From Alphaproteobacteria bacterium (lineage in GTDB: Bacteria > Pseudomonadota > Alphaproteobacteria > Reyranellales > Reyranellaceae), in assembly GCA_017308235.1 (NCBI GenBank), contig JAFKFL010000027.1, forward strand, positions 62,001-126,000: 64,000 bases of DNA, given 5' to 3'. Position numbers and translations under genes: made by a program. The notes under the pieces are model-generated. The model did no database searches and was not told the origin of the DNA. It saw nothing but the letters and a program-made list of their open reading frames with translations. The stretch's first letter is position 1; the number at the start of each line of letters is the position of its first letter. Of this stretch, positions 52,972 through 62,109 are shown one piece after another.

Positions 52972-53646
52972 TTGATCGTCGCCGGCGCCGATGGCTGCCG
53001 CACCGGCTGGGTAATCTGCCGGCGCGAGACCAACGGTGCTCTGGAGATAAAGGTGGTGAAGGCCCTCGCCGATGCGTGCGAGGGCCTTTCCATTTTAGCC
53101 GTCGACATGCCGATCGGGTTCGTCGACGTGCCGCGTCCGGCCCGGCAATGCGAAGGCGAGGCGCGCAAGCTCCTGCCGGGCAAGGCGAGTTCGGTCTTTC
53201 CCACGCCTTGCCGCCCCGCGCTCGCCTGCACGACCCATGCCGAGGCCAACGCGACCAGCCGCAAGCTCGGCATCGGCCTCAACCAGCAGACCTTTCATCT
53301 CTTCCCCAAGATGCGCGAGGTCGACCAGCTCCTGCGCACCATGCCCCATCTGAAGCAGCTTGTGTACGAAGCCCACCCCGAGCTTGCCTTCGCGCGCATG
53401 AACGGCGGCAAGCCGGTGCTGAGCAAGAAGCGCCAGCCGGACGGCTATGCCGAACGGCGCAAGCTGCTGGCCCGGCACGGCTTCAAGACGAAGGTCGAAC
53501 GGTTGCCGGGCGCGGCACGCGACGACATTCTCGACGCCATCGCGGTTTGCCGCACGGCGCTGCTGATCACCGAACGCAAGGCGACACGGCTCGGTCCGGC
53601 CGACGCGCGCGACCGCTACGGCCTGCCCATGAACATCTGGTTTTGA
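52972..53646 (+). CDS. DUF429 protein
   Basis: 224 aa. Opens MIVAGADGCRTGWVICRRE, then LSILAVDMPIGFVDVPRPARQCEGEARKLLPGKASSVFPTPCRPAL, the DUF429 signature (predicted RNase H-like fold with conserved Asp and Glu), and VYEAHPELAFARMNGGKP, PLSKKRQPDGYAERRKLL and DDILDAIAVCRTALLI. The start is TTG at 52972, 7 nt after the dimeric IDH stop, so it is probably an operon partner. Function unknown; a nuclease or nucleotide role is inferred from the fold. Confidence 0.88.
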   Translation: MIVAGADGCRTGWVICRRETNGALEIKVVKALADACEGLSILAVDMPIGFVDVPRPARQCEGEARKLLPGKASSVFPTPCRPALACTTHAEANATSRKLGIGLNQQTFHLFPKMREVDQLLRTMPHLKQLVYEAHPELAFARMNGGKPVLSKKRQPDGYAERRKLLARHGFKTKVERLPGAARDDILDAIAVCRTALLITERKATRLGPADARDRYGLPMNIWF

Positions 53647-53648
53647 CC

Positions 53649-54533
53649 ATGCGAAAGATCCTCGGAAGTCTTGCGGCGGCAACCGCGCTGTTTGCCCACG
53701 CCGCCAGCGGACAGACCATCGGCGTCGGCAACGGCCAGCAATCGGCGGCGCTCCCCGGGGCAACGTTGGAGTTGTCCACTTACCGCCCGGCCAACTGCTC
53801 TCCCCGCCTCTTCCTGCTGGTGTTCCACGGCGTCAGTCGCGATGCCGGCCCCTACCGCGACCATGCACGCCCCCTGGCGGATCGGCTGTGCGCCGTCGTG
53901 GTGGCGCCATTGTTCGACCAGCAACGGTTCCCGCGCGATCTCTATCAGTATGGCGGCATCATGCATGACGGTCGCGTCGCGGGTGCCGGGCATCGGACCG
54001 TCGACCTGCTCGACCCCCTGGCGGCCTGGACCCGCACCGCCCTTGGTGCGCTGCGGATGCCCTATGTCCTGTTGGGCCACTCGGCCGGCGCTCAGTTCGC
54101 CGACCGGGCTGCCGCCTTCACGACGACCGAGGCAGCCCGCATCGTGGTCGCCAATCCCTCGACCTGGGTCATGCCAAGCCTGACCGAGGCCGCGCCGTTT
54201 GGATTTCGCGGCATCGAACCGGCAAATCGTGCCGAGGAGGCACTCCGCGCTTATCTCGCTCGGCCGCTGATCGTCCTGCTGGGTGAGGCCGACACCGGCA
54301 CCCACAATCTCGCCATGAGTCCCGAGGCGATGGCTCAAGGTCCTTATCGACTGGCGCGCGGCCGCAATGCCTTCAGGGCGGCGCAAGCGGTCGCGGCGAG
54401 CCACAATTGGCCCTTTGGCTGGACTCTCATCGAAGTGCCCGGCGTCGGCCACAATGCGACGGCAATGTTCAGCGCATCGCAAACGACCGCCGCCCTGGCG
54501 CGAGCTTCCGACCCCGCCTCCGGCGGCAAATGA
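53649..54533 (+). CDS. Secreted alpha/beta-hydrolase-like protein
   Basis: 294 aa. N-terminal Sec signal (MRKILGSLAAATALFAHAASGQT). The alpha/beta hydrolase core has LFLLVFHGVSRDAGPYRDHARPLADRL, and the nucleophile elbow GHSAGAQF (MPYVLLGHSAGAQFADRAA), with a candidate catalytic His near the end in EVPGVGHNATAMF. Oxyanion and acid residues not certain. ATG at 53649, 2 nt after the DUF429 stop, coupling them. Substrate unknown; similar proteins are annotated as poly(3-hydroxybutyrate) depolymerase-like or esterase. Confidence 0.8.
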   Translation: MRKILGSLAAATALFAHAASGQTIGVGNGQQSAALPGATLELSTYRPANCSPRLFLLVFHGVSRDAGPYRDHARPLADRLCAVVVAPLFDQQRFPRDLYQYGGIMHDGRVAGAGHRTVDLLDPLAAWTRTALGALRMPYVLLGHSAGAQFADRAAAFTTTEAARIVVANPSTWVMPSLTEAAPFGFRGIEPANRAEEALRAYLARPLIVLLGEADTGTHNLAMSPEAMAQGPYRLARGRNAFRAAQAVAASHNWPFGWTLIEVPGVGHNATAMFSASQTTAALARASDPASGGK

Positions 54534-54539
54534 GCCGCC

Positions 54540-55511
54540 CTATTCCGGCTTGATGCCGGCTGCCTGCAGCACCGGTCCCCAGATCGGCGCCTGCTCCGCC
54601 GTCCATTTGGCAAGCTCGTCCGGCGTGCCGCCCATGGCGACGAAGCCGCGCTGGCGCAGATCCTCGCGCATCTGCGGCGTGGCGACCGATGCGTTCAGCG
54701 CTTCATTGAGCTTTGCCACGACGGCCGCAGGCGTCCGCGGCGGCGCGATCAGGGTGTAGACGATCGTGCCGTCGACATCGCCGAAGCCCTGCTCCTTGAA
54801 CGTCTTGATGTCGGGCGCCGATGACGCGCGCTCCGGCGCCGCCATCCCGTAGGCCTTGAGGCGGCCGTTGACGAGATATTGAAGTACGCTGGTCAGGCTC
54901 GACATGCCGAGCTTGACGTGGCCGCCCAGCAGATCGGTGACCAACGGGCCGGTGCCGCGGAACGGCACGTGCGTCAGCTTGATGTTGTTCAGGATCGCGT
55001 AGCGCTCCGTCGACAGGTGCATCGGCGTGCTGACGCCGGCGGTGCCGTATTGCACGTCGCCCGGGGCCTTGCGCGCCGCCTCGGTGATCTCCGCGAGGTC
55101 CTTCCACGGCGCATCGGCGCTGCCCACGAACACCGATTCCTGTTTGGCGATGAAGCCGACCGAAACGAACGCCGCCGGATCGAAGCCCAGATGCGCCACC
55201 AGATAGGGGAACAGCATCTGGTTGTTGCTGCTGATCAGCACGGTATGCCCGTCAGGCGCCGCCTTGGAGACGATCTCGTGCCCGATGTTTCCACCTCCGC
55301 CACCGCGGTTGTCGATGATCACCGTCTGGCCGAGCACCTTCTGCAGCGGCTCCTGGATCGCGCGCGCCAGCGAATCGGTGCCGCCTCCCGGCGGAAACGG
55401 CACGACCACATGGACCGGCTGTGTTGGAAAGCCATCCGCACGAGCGCCTGAGACGCCCGCCAGCATGCCGACTGCGCCGGCGACAAATCCCCGACGCGAT
55501 GCGCCCGCCAT
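54540..55511 (-). CDS. Bug/TctC-type solute-binding protein (orphan)
   Basis: 323 aa. Signal with Arg pair (ASRRGFVAGAVGMLAGVSGARA), then FPTQPVHVVVPFPPGGGTDSLARAIQEPLQKVLGQTVIIDNRGGGGGNIGHEIVSKAAPDGHT, the Bug signature. It should bind a carboxylate or nicotinate-like ligand in the periplasm. No tctA or tctB transport genes are next to it, so it is an orphan receptor, as is common in Bug families. ATG at 55511. It is convergent with the hydrolase gene by 6 nt. Confidence 0.92.
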   Translation of the reverse strand: MAGASRRGFVAGAVGMLAGVSGARADGFPTQPVHVVVPFPPGGGTDSLARAIQEPLQKVLGQTVIIDNRGGGGGNIGHEIVSKAAPDGHTVLISSNNQMLFPYLVAHLGFDPAAFVSVGFIAKQESVFVGSADAPWKDLAEITEAARKAPGDVQYGTAGVSTPMHLSTERYAILNNIKLTHVPFRGTGPLVTDLLGGHVKLGMSSLTSVLQYLVNGRLKAYGMAAPERASSAPDIKTFKEQGFGDVDGTIVYTLIAPPRTPAAVVAKLNEALNASVATPQMREDLRQRGFVAMGGTPDELAKWTAEQAPIWGPVLQAAGIKPE

Positions 55512-55639
55512 CTTCGTTTTCTCCCGTCGGCCCGCCGAATGGACCTTTTCGCACGCAAGCTACCGTCGCCCGCCCGTCAGCGGAACGGTCGTCGCAGGAT
55601 TCTTGCTATGCATGGCGAGGCTGCGAAACTGCGGGCCTC

Positions 55640-55912
55640 TCAGACCATCCCCAGCGCGTGCTTGTACGTGTCGAGCAATGCTTCCTGCTCGTCGCGATCG
55701 GCCGCATCCATCTTCCGCAGCGAGACGATCTTGCGCATGGTCTTGACGTCGTAGCCCACGCCCTTGGCCTCGCTGTAGACATCGCGGATGTCACCGCCGA
55801 TGGCCTTGCGCTCTTCCTCGAGCTTCTCGATGCGCTCGACGAAGCTCTTCAGCCGATCGGCGGAGATCGGTCCCGCCTTGGTCTTGTTCGAAACAGCGCT
55901 CCCGTCCGGCAT
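55640..55912 (-). CDS. gapR: GapR-family DNA-binding protein (DUF2312)
   Basis: 90 aa. The core reads ADRLKSFVERIEKLEEERKAIGGDIRDVYSEAKGVGYDVKTMRKIVSLRKMDAADRDEQEALLDTYKHALGMV, the DUF2312 signature; GapR binds overtwisted AT-rich DNA ahead of replication and transcription. The ATG at 55912 (MPDGSAVSNKTKAGPISADRLK) gives the family length (about 80-90 aa); the longer frame to 56056 is not conserved. It is divergent from the M61 peptidase gene. Confidence 0.92.
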   Translation of the reverse strand: MPDGSAVSNKTKAGPISADRLKSFVERIEKLEEERKAIGGDIRDVYSEAKGVGYDVKTMRKIVSLRKMDAADRDEQEALLDTYKHALGMV

Positions 55913-56095
55913 ATCCGCTACTCCCTGATCACATCGCCGATCACTGTGGCCGGACCATAGGAGCAGACGCCGTGTCGGCTCAATGACGTCGACACGATGA
56001 AAGATGGGGATAACGGGGACGGCAATGTGACTGTCAGCGGGGTTGACCTGCCGCAACCCTCTCGCCCACGTTCACGCCGAATTCGGGAGATTGTC

Positions 56096-58021
56096 TTGAA
56101 GCGCCCTTCAGTCGTGCTCCTTGCCCTATCAATCGTTTTGTCGAGTGCATCAGCTTTCGCCCAGGGCTCCCCTGGGCCGACAGCGACGCCACCCACAACG
56201 ACCATTCCCGATGCCCGCGACGTGCCCTACCCCGGCACGATCAAGCTCCTCGTTGACGTATCCGATATCCGGCAGTCGATTTTCCGGGTCCGTGAAGTTA
56301 TTCCCGTGGCCAGCACTGGGCCCATCACTCTGCTTTATCCCAAGTGGCTGCCCGGCGCGCACGCGCCCAACGGCCCGATCGACAAGCTTGCCGGCCTTAC
56401 CGTAATCGCCGGCGCCAAGCCTGTGGAATGGCGCCGCGATCCCGTCGACGTCTACGCCTTTCATCTCGAACCGCCGGCTGGCGCCACCGAGCTCGAAGTG
56501 ACCTTTCAATTCCTGGCGCCGACGGCACGCGCACAGGGGCGGATCGTCTCAACGCCTGAGATGCTGGACCTGCAATGGAATGCGGTCGCGCTCTATCCCG
56601 CTGGCTACTATGTGCGGCAGATCCAGATCGAACCCACCGTGCTTCTGCCGGCGGGCTGGAAATTCGCATCCGCCCTCGACGGTGCCGAGCGCAAGGACGA
56701 CCGTGTTACCTTCAAGCCGACCAATTTCGAGACCCTGGTCGATTCCCCACTCGCTGCCGGCCGCCACTACAGGCAAGTCGACCTCAGCTCCGGTGGCCGC
56801 TCGCCGGTCCGTCTCAATATCTTCGCCGACGATCGAGAGAAGCTGGAAATCAAGCCGGAGAAGATCGCGGTCTATAAAAACCTGGTGCGCGAGGCCGACA
56901 CATTGTTCGGCGCGCGTCATTACGATCACTACGACTTTCTGCTCTGGCTTTCGGACCACCTCGGCAGGATCGGGCTGGAGCACCATCGCTCGAGCGAGAA
57001 CGGCGCTCGACCGAATTTCTTCGACACGAACCTGGGCGTCGATCTCCTGCCCCACGAGTACACGCATTCCTGGAACGGCAAATTCCGGCGCGGCGCTGAC
57101 CTGTGGACGCCGGATTATCGCACGCCGATGCGCAACAGCCTGCTCTGGGTCTACGAGGGGCAGACGCAATATTGGGGCCAAGTGCTGGCGGTTCGGTCGG
57201 GTCTGCTCGGCAGGCAGCAGACTTTGGACGCCCTGGCGCTCACCGCCGCAGTCTATGAAGCGCGCATCGGCCGAAGCTGGCGGCCGTTGATCGACACGAC
57301 CTACGATCCGATCACGCTTGGCCGCCGATCCGAAGCCTGGCGCAGCTGGCAACGCGCCGAGGATTATTATTCCGAAGGCCAGTTGATTTGGCTCGATATC
57401 GACACGCTGCTTCGCGAACGCACCGACGGCAAGAAGTCGCTGGACGATTTTGCCAAGGCTTTTTTTGGCATCGACGACGGCGTCTGGACTCCCAAGACCT
57501 ACACGTTCGACGACGTGGTTGCGGCGCTCAACGCAATCGTTCCCAACGATTGGTCAGGCTTTCTCAAGACCCGTCTGGAAGGCCATGGGCCCGCGCCGCT
57601 CGAGGGTCTCAAGCGCGGCGGCTATCGGCTGGTTTACGAGGAGCAGCCCAACGACTTGCAGAAGGAGATCGAGTCGGCTGACAAGAACGCCGACTTTTCC
57701 TTCTCGCTTGGCGTCACGGCGACTTCCAGCGGCGAGCTTTCCGCGGTCCAGTGGGATGGTCCGGCCTTCAAGGCCGGACTGGCGGTAGGAGACAAGCTGA
57801 TTGCCGTCGGGGGGAGAGCCTACACCGCGCAGCTATTGCGGGCGGCGATCACCGAGGCAAAGACAGACAACTCGCCCATCGAGCTGCTGGTCAACAGCGA
57901 CGACCGCTTTCGGACGGTCGCAATCGACTATCGCGGCGGATTGCGCTTTCCCAGACTACAGCGGATCGAAGGAACGCCGGCGCGGCTCGATGCCATCCTG
58001 AAGCCGCGCAACCCGGCGTGA
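56096..58021 (+). CDS. Peptidase M61 family protein (glycyl aminopeptidase-like)
   Basis: 641 aa. The start is TTG at 56096, giving MKRPSVVLLALSIVLSSASAFAQ, a Sec signal peptide, with GGGAGA 6 nt upstream; an ATG at 55997 would hide the signal. The catalytic zinc motif HEYTH is at His320-Glu321-His324 (DLLPHEYTHSWNGKFRRGADLWTPDY). A PDZ-like domain occupies about residues 530-620 (WDGPAFKAGLAVGDKLIAVGGRAYT). M61 enzymes remove N-terminal glycine or alanine residues. Located in the periplasm by inference; substrate unknown. Divergent from gapR. Confidence 0.9.
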   Translation: MKRPSVVLLALSIVLSSASAFAQGSPGPTATPPTTTIPDARDVPYPGTIKLLVDVSDIRQSIFRVREVIPVASTGPITLLYPKWLPGAHAPNGPIDKLAGLTVIAGAKPVEWRRDPVDVYAFHLEPPAGATELEVTFQFLAPTARAQGRIVSTPEMLDLQWNAVALYPAGYYVRQIQIEPTVLLPAGWKFASALDGAERKDDRVTFKPTNFETLVDSPLAAGRHYRQVDLSSGGRSPVRLNIFADDREKLEIKPEKIAVYKNLVREADTLFGARHYDHYDFLLWLSDHLGRIGLEHHRSSENGARPNFFDTNLGVDLLPHEYTHSWNGKFRRGADLWTPDYRTPMRNSLLWVYEGQTQYWGQVLAVRSGLLGRQQTLDALALTAAVYEARIGRSWRPLIDTTYDPITLGRRSEAWRSWQRAEDYYSEGQLIWLDIDTLLRERTDGKKSLDDFAKAFFGIDDGVWTPKTYTFDDVVAALNAIVPNDWSGFLKTRLEGHGPAPLEGLKRGGYRLVYEEQPNDLQKEIESADKNADFSFSLGVTATSSGELSAVQWDGPAFKAGLAVGDKLIAVGGRAYTAQLLRAAITEAKTDNSPIELLVNSDDRFRTVAIDYRGGLRFPRLQRIEGTPARLDAILKPRNPA

Positions 58022-58025
58022 TCCC

Positions 58026-58325
58026 TCACGAGTGCTTGTGCTGGGCCTTGTCGAACGCCTTCTTCTGATCGCCCGACGCTTCCTTCTGGTACTTGGCCCG
58101 CCATTCGTCGTACGGCATGCCGTAGACGATCTCGCGCGCCTTGGGATCGGCGATCTCGATGCCTTTCTTGCCGGCCTCCTCGCGATACCAGCGCGACAGG
58201 CAGTTGCGGCAGAAGCCCGCCAGATTCATCAAGTCGATGTTCTGGACATCGGTGCGCTCCTGCAGATGCTCCACCAGCCGGCGGAAGGCGGCGGCTTCGA
58301 GCTCGGTGCGGGTCTTGTCATCCAT
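58026..58325 (-). CDS. DUF1244 protein
   Basis: 99 aa. The family signature is RLVEHLQERTDVQNIDLMNLAGFCRNCLSRWYREEAGKKGI, with the conserved C-x2-C (FCRNC) and the C-terminal GMPYDEWRAKYQKEA. DUF1244 is a small helical family conserved in alphaproteobacteria with no known reaction. ATG at 58325; upstream frame to 58415 is not conserved. Its stop is 4 nt from the convergent peptidase stop. Confidence 0.9.
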   Translation of the reverse strand: MDDKTRTELEAAAFRRLVEHLQERTDVQNIDLMNLAGFCRNCLSRWYREEAGKKGIEIADPKAREIVYGMPYDEWRAKYQKEASGDQKKAFDKAQHKHS

Positions 58326-58353
58326 GGGCAAACTCCTTGAGCGGGATATAGGC

Positions 58354-59121
58354 TCAGGCCAGAGCCGTCGCAACCGCGCCGCCAATTGCCGGCGCCAGCC
58401 GTCGGCCCCAGGCACGGGCGTCGCCCGGCGTTCCCATCAGATCCTGGCGCACCTCCAGCGAACAGTGCGGCAAACCGCGGGATCGCGCATGGGCTGTAAG
58501 GGTATATTCGTAGGAAGCGCGCGCCGAGTATGGCTCGTTGTCTCCCACGACGAGCGATGGATCGTGGCGCAATTGCGCCAGCAGGGCATGCGGCAACCGT
58601 GGATCGTCATTCCACAGCACGCCGACATGCCAGGGACGCTTGAACCCGTTCATCTCGGGCGTGAAGCTGTGCACCACCAAGAGGCAGACCGGTCGGCCTT
58701 GCCGGGCCATGCGATCGAGCTGGCGATCGACTTCCTGATGGTAGGGCCAGAAGCAGGCATGCGCGCGGGCATCGACCTGCTCCTTGCTGAGCCCTTTGTT
58801 GGCCGGCACTTCCGTGCTGTCGCTGACCTCCGGTGTCGAACCCTCGCCACCCGGCCATCGATTGCAGTCGATCACCAGGCGAGAATACCCGGAGGCGACG
58901 AGCGGCGCGTCGAGGTGGGACGAGAGCTCGAGCGCGGCGTCGAGCCCGCCAATGTCCCAACCGATATGGCGGGATAACTCGCTGGCCGGAAGGCCGAGAT
59001 CGCCTAGCGCCTTGGGAACGGCTTTGCTTGCATGGTCGCAGAGCAGGAGAAGTGGCGCCTTGCCTTGTTCATTATGGACGGAGAACGGCGGCGGATCGTC
59101 CGGCCCGAGCAACGGTTGCAT
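58354..59121 (-). CDS. N-formylglutamate amidohydrolase family protein
   Basis: 255 aa. Signature elements: LLLCDHASKAVPKALGDLGL, the HIGWDIGGLDAALELSSHLDAPLVASGYSRLVIDCNRWPG segment, VPANKGLSK, LLVVHSFTPEMNG, and HCSLEVRQDLMG. These match the FGase family, which hydrolyses N-formyl-L-glutamate (or related N-acyl amino acids) to formate plus glutamate in histidine degradation. ATG at 59121; the frame extending to 59307 has no similarity. No hut genes are near, so the substrate may differ. Divergent from the kinase gene. Confidence 0.87.
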   Translation of the reverse strand: MQPLLGPDDPPPFSVHNEQGKAPLLLLCDHASKAVPKALGDLGLPASELSRHIGWDIGGLDAALELSSHLDAPLVASGYSRLVIDCNRWPGGEGSTPEVSDSTEVPANKGLSKEQVDARAHACFWPYHQEVDRQLDRMARQGRPVCLLVVHSFTPEMNGFKRPWHVGVLWNDDPRLPHALLAQLRHDPSLVVGDNEPYSARASYEYTLTAHARSRGLPHCSLEVRQDLMGTPGDARAWGRRLAPAIGGAVATALA

Positions 59122-59150
59122 CGCGCCCCTATAGTGCGAAGATTGCGCAA

Positions 59151-60428
59151 ATGAAAGATGCCGACGCCCGCGCGCTCCTGCGCGACCTGTTTGACGCCGC
59201 CCTCGCCGCCGCCCGTCCCGCCACCTGCCTCGCTCCCTATATCGACAAGCTGCGGCCACCGAAGGGGCGAACGATCGTGATTGGCGCCGGCAAGGCGAGT
59301 GCCGCAATGGCCCGCGCGGTTGAGGATCGCTGGCGTCATCCGATCGAGGGTCTGGTCGTCACGCGCTACGGCTATGGCGAGACTTGCAAGCAGATCGAAA
59401 TCGTCGAAGCAGCGCACCCCGTGCCAGACGAAAAAGGCCGCGCCGCCGCCGGCCGCATGCTCGACAAGATCAAGGGACTGTCGGTGGACGATCTCGTGCT
59501 CTGCCTGATTTCAGGTGGCGCCTCGGCGTTGCTGGCGCTGCCTGCGCCCGGCCTCACGCTGGAGGACAAACAGGAGGTCAATCGCGCACTGCTCAAATCA
59601 GGCGCCAACATCGTCGAGATGAATACAGTGCGAAAGCATCTCTCCGCCATCAAGGGCGGTCGCCTTGCCGTCGCCGCCCAGCCCGCGCGTGTGTTGAGTT
59701 GGCTGATCTCCGACGTGCCCAACGACGATCCCGGCGTGATCGGCTCCGGCCCGACCGTGCCGGATCGCAGCACCTTCGCCGATGCCCTGGCGGTGCTGGC
59801 AAAGTACAAGATCGATCCACCGGCCGCGGTGCGTGCACACCTCGAGGCGGGTGCGGCCGGTAAAATCGAAGAGACGCCAAAGCCTGGCGATCCGAGATTG
59901 GCGAGGGTCGAAACGATCATGGTAGCGACCCCCAAACGCTCGCTCGAAGCCGCGGCGGACCTGGCGCGCCGACGGGGCTGCGACGTCGTCATGCTGGGGG
60001 ACAACCTCGAAGGCGAGGCGCGCGACCTCGGCGCGGCTCATGCCCGGCAGGCGCTCAACCTCGCGAAGACGCAAGACAAGCCGACCGTCATCCTGTCAGG
60101 CGGCGAGACGACCGTGACGGTGCGCGGCAAGGGCCGCGGCGGCCGCAACGTCGAATACCTGCTGAGCGAGGCGATCGCCGCCGACGGCGCGCAGCAAATC
60201 TGGGGGCTTGCCGCCGATACCGATGGTGTCGATGGCGCCGAGGACATCGCAGGCGCGGTCTTCGCACCCGACACGCTGGCCCGCGCCCGAGCCAAGGGCC
60301 GTGACCCCAAGGCCATGCTGGACGACAATGACGGCCACAGTTTCTTTGAACTGCTGGGCGACAGTCTCGTCACCGGCCCGACCCGTACCAACGTCAACGA
60401 TTTCCGCGCCACCCTAGTGGTTCCATGA
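59151..60428 (+). CDS. ttuD: Glycerate 2-kinase (MOFRL family)
   Basis: 425 aa. Two-domain DUF4147/MOFRL enzyme: TIVIGAGKASAAMARAVEDRW (N-domain), VLCLISGGASALLALPAPGLTLEDKQEVNRALLKSGANIVEMNTVRKHLSAIKGGRL, LSWLISDVPNDDPGVIGSGPTVPD, then C-terminal MOFRL motif GRNVEYLLSEAIAADG and DTDGVDGAEDIAGAV. It phosphorylates D-glycerate at C2, an end step in tartrate, hydroxypyruvate and sugar-acid breakdown. ATG at 59151. Stop overlaps the next gene (ATGA). It feeds the glycerate made by the pathway encoded downstream. Confidence 0.9.
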   Translation: MKDADARALLRDLFDAALAAARPATCLAPYIDKLRPPKGRTIVIGAGKASAAMARAVEDRWRHPIEGLVVTRYGYGETCKQIEIVEAAHPVPDEKGRAAAGRMLDKIKGLSVDDLVLCLISGGASALLALPAPGLTLEDKQEVNRALLKSGANIVEMNTVRKHLSAIKGGRLAVAAQPARVLSWLISDVPNDDPGVIGSGPTVPDRSTFADALAVLAKYKIDPPAAVRAHLEAGAAGKIEETPKPGDPRLARVETIMVATPKRSLEAAADLARRRGCDVVMLGDNLEGEARDLGAAHARQALNLAKTQDKPTVILSGGETTVTVRGKGRGGRNVEYLLSEAIAADGAQQIWGLAADTDGVDGAEDIAGAVFAPDTLARARAKGRDPKAMLDDNDGHSFFELLGDSLVTGPTRTNVNDFRATLVVP

Positions 60429-60844
60429 CCCAGTACACCGGTTCCTGCCATTGCGGCGCCATTCAGATCCGATTCGAATCATCCAAGCGGCCCGAGGAAA
60501 TGCGCGTTGGGCGTTGCGCCTGCTCCTTCTGTCGCCGCCACGGCGCCCGCACGATGGGCGATCCTGCCGCGTCGGTCGAGTTCCGGGGCGCGGCCAAGGA
60601 CATCGCGCGCTATCGCTTCGGCCTCGGCATCACGGATTATCTCCTGTGCGCCAAATGTGGCGCCTATGTCGGCGCGGTGATGGAGGACGAGGGCCGCCTG
60701 ATCGCCACATTGAATGTGAACGCCCTCGACATCCGCGACACTTTCGATCCCGCGCCGCCCCTGCACCACTACGACGGCGAGAATGAAGAGCGCCGGCGCA
60801 CGCGGCGTCGAAAGTTCTGGATGCCTGCGACCGTGATCGCCTAA
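60425..60844 (+). CDS. GFA-family protein (glutathione-dependent formaldehyde-activating-like)
   Basis: 139 aa. The Mss4-like zinc/glutathione site is visible: SCHCGAIQIRF, CACSFCRRHGARTM and LLCAKCGAYVGA supply the four to five conserved Cys. The GFA family binds glutathione and formaldehyde or related carbonyls; many members have other or unknown substrates. It overlaps the kinase stop by 4 nt and precedes the otnK gene by 8 nt, so it belongs to the same acid-sugar operon, where it might process a carbonyl intermediate. Confidence 0.85.
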   Translation: MTQYTGSCHCGAIQIRFESSKRPEEMRVGRCACSFCRRHGARTMGDPAASVEFRGAAKDIARYRFGLGITDYLLCAKCGAYVGAVMEDEGRLIATLNVNALDIRDTFDPAPPLHHYDGENEERRRTRRRKFWMPATVIA

Positions 60845-60852
60845 CGTCCCCC

Positions 60853-62109
60853 ATGGCCATTCTCGGAGTCATTGCGGACGATTTCACCGGCGCCACCGAT
60901 ATCGCTGGCATGCTGGTCAAGGGCGGCATGCGCACCTTGCAGACGATCGGCGTGCCGGCGAAGGGCGTGATTCCTGAGGACATCGACGCTGTGGTTGTCG
61001 CGCTCAAGACACGATCGATCGCGGCCAAGGATGCGATCGCGCAGTCGCTCGCGGCGTTGAAAGCCCTCAAAGACGCAGGCTGCGTGCGCTTCTTCTTCAA
61101 ATACTGTTCGACCTTCGACTCGACGGATCAGGGCAACATCGGACCGGTCGGCGACGCGCTGCTCGATGCGTTGAAGGCAAGGCAGGCGATCTATTGCCCT
61201 GCCTTTCCGGAGAACGGCCGCACGATCTTCTTCGGCCACCTGTTCGTCGGCGATCTGCTGTTGTCGGACACGCATATGCGCCACCATCCGCTGACACCGA
61301 TGACCGACTCGAGCCTGGTGCGCGTGCTGGCTCGACAGACGAAGCACAAGGTCGGGCTGATACCGCTCAAGCAGGTGCAGGCGGGTTCGGCGAGCCTGCG
61401 CGCCGCGCTCGACAAGCTCGCCAACGACGGCGCCCGGCACGTCATCGTCGATGCCGTGGCCGACAACGATCTTGGAATCATCGGCGAGGCGGTCGGCGAC
61501 GATCCGCTGGTCACCGGCGGCTCAGGTGTGGCGCTCGGCCTGCCCGCCGCCTACCGCCGCCGCGGACTGCTGGCACACAAATCTGGCGCCGATGCGTTAC
61601 CCAAAGTCTCAGGTGCCGCCGCCGTGCTCGCGGGCTCGTGCTCCGACGCCACTCTGGGCCAGATCGGCAATTTCAAGGGCGCGCATCTGGCGGTCGATAC
61701 CGATGCGATCTGTCGTGGTGAGCCGGTCAGTGAAAAGGCTGTCGCCTGGGCCAAGCAAAAGCTCGACGGCGGCCCCATCCTTCTCTCGGCCAGCGACAAG
61801 CCCGAGGCCGTGAAGGCCTTGCAGGCGAAATACGGCGTCGAGAAATCCAGCCTTGCGATCGAGCAGACGATGGCGGCTCTGGCGCGCGGTCTCGTCGATG
61901 CGGGCGTTCGCCAGCTTGTGGTCGCGGGTGGCGAGACCTCGGGCGCTGTCGTGAAAGCGCTTGATGTCACGGCGCTGCGCATCGGCCCCGAGATTGATCC
62001 CGGCGTGCCGTGGACGGCCTCGGTCGGCAACAAGCCGCTCCTGCTTGCGTTGAAATCAGGCAATTTCGGCGCACCCGATTTCTTCACCAAGGCCTTCGCC
62101 AGGTTATGA
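60853..62109 (+). CDS. otnK: 3-Oxo-tetronate (four-carbon acid sugar) kinase
   Basis: 418 aa. DUF1537/four-carbon acid sugar kinase: GVIADDFTGATDIAGMLVKGGMRTLQTIGVP, FFFKYCSTFDSTDQGNIGPV, FPENGRTIFFGHLFVGDLLLSDTHMRHHPLTPMTDS, and the ATP-binding end VVAGGETSGAVVKAL with GPEIDPGVPW and LKSGNFGAPDFF. Known OtnK enzymes phosphorylate 3-oxo-tetronate in L-threonate or D-erythronate catabolism. ATG at 60853; the stop overlaps the otnC start (ATGA). Substrate call follows gene context (ltnD/otnC/otnI). Confidence 0.92.
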   Translation: MAILGVIADDFTGATDIAGMLVKGGMRTLQTIGVPAKGVIPEDIDAVVVALKTRSIAAKDAIAQSLAALKALKDAGCVRFFFKYCSTFDSTDQGNIGPVGDALLDALKARQAIYCPAFPENGRTIFFGHLFVGDLLLSDTHMRHHPLTPMTDSSLVRVLARQTKHKVGLIPLKQVQAGSASLRAALDKLANDGARHVIVDAVADNDLGIIGEAVGDDPLVTGGSGVALGLPAAYRRRGLLAHKSGADALPKVSGAAAVLAGSCSDATLGQIGNFKGAHLAVDTDAICRGEPVSEKAVAWAKQKLDGGPILLSASDKPEAVKALQAKYGVEKSSLAIEQTMAALARGLVDAGVRQLVVAGGETSGAVVKALDVTALRIGPEIDPGVPWTASVGNKPLLLALKSGNFGAPDFFTKAFARL

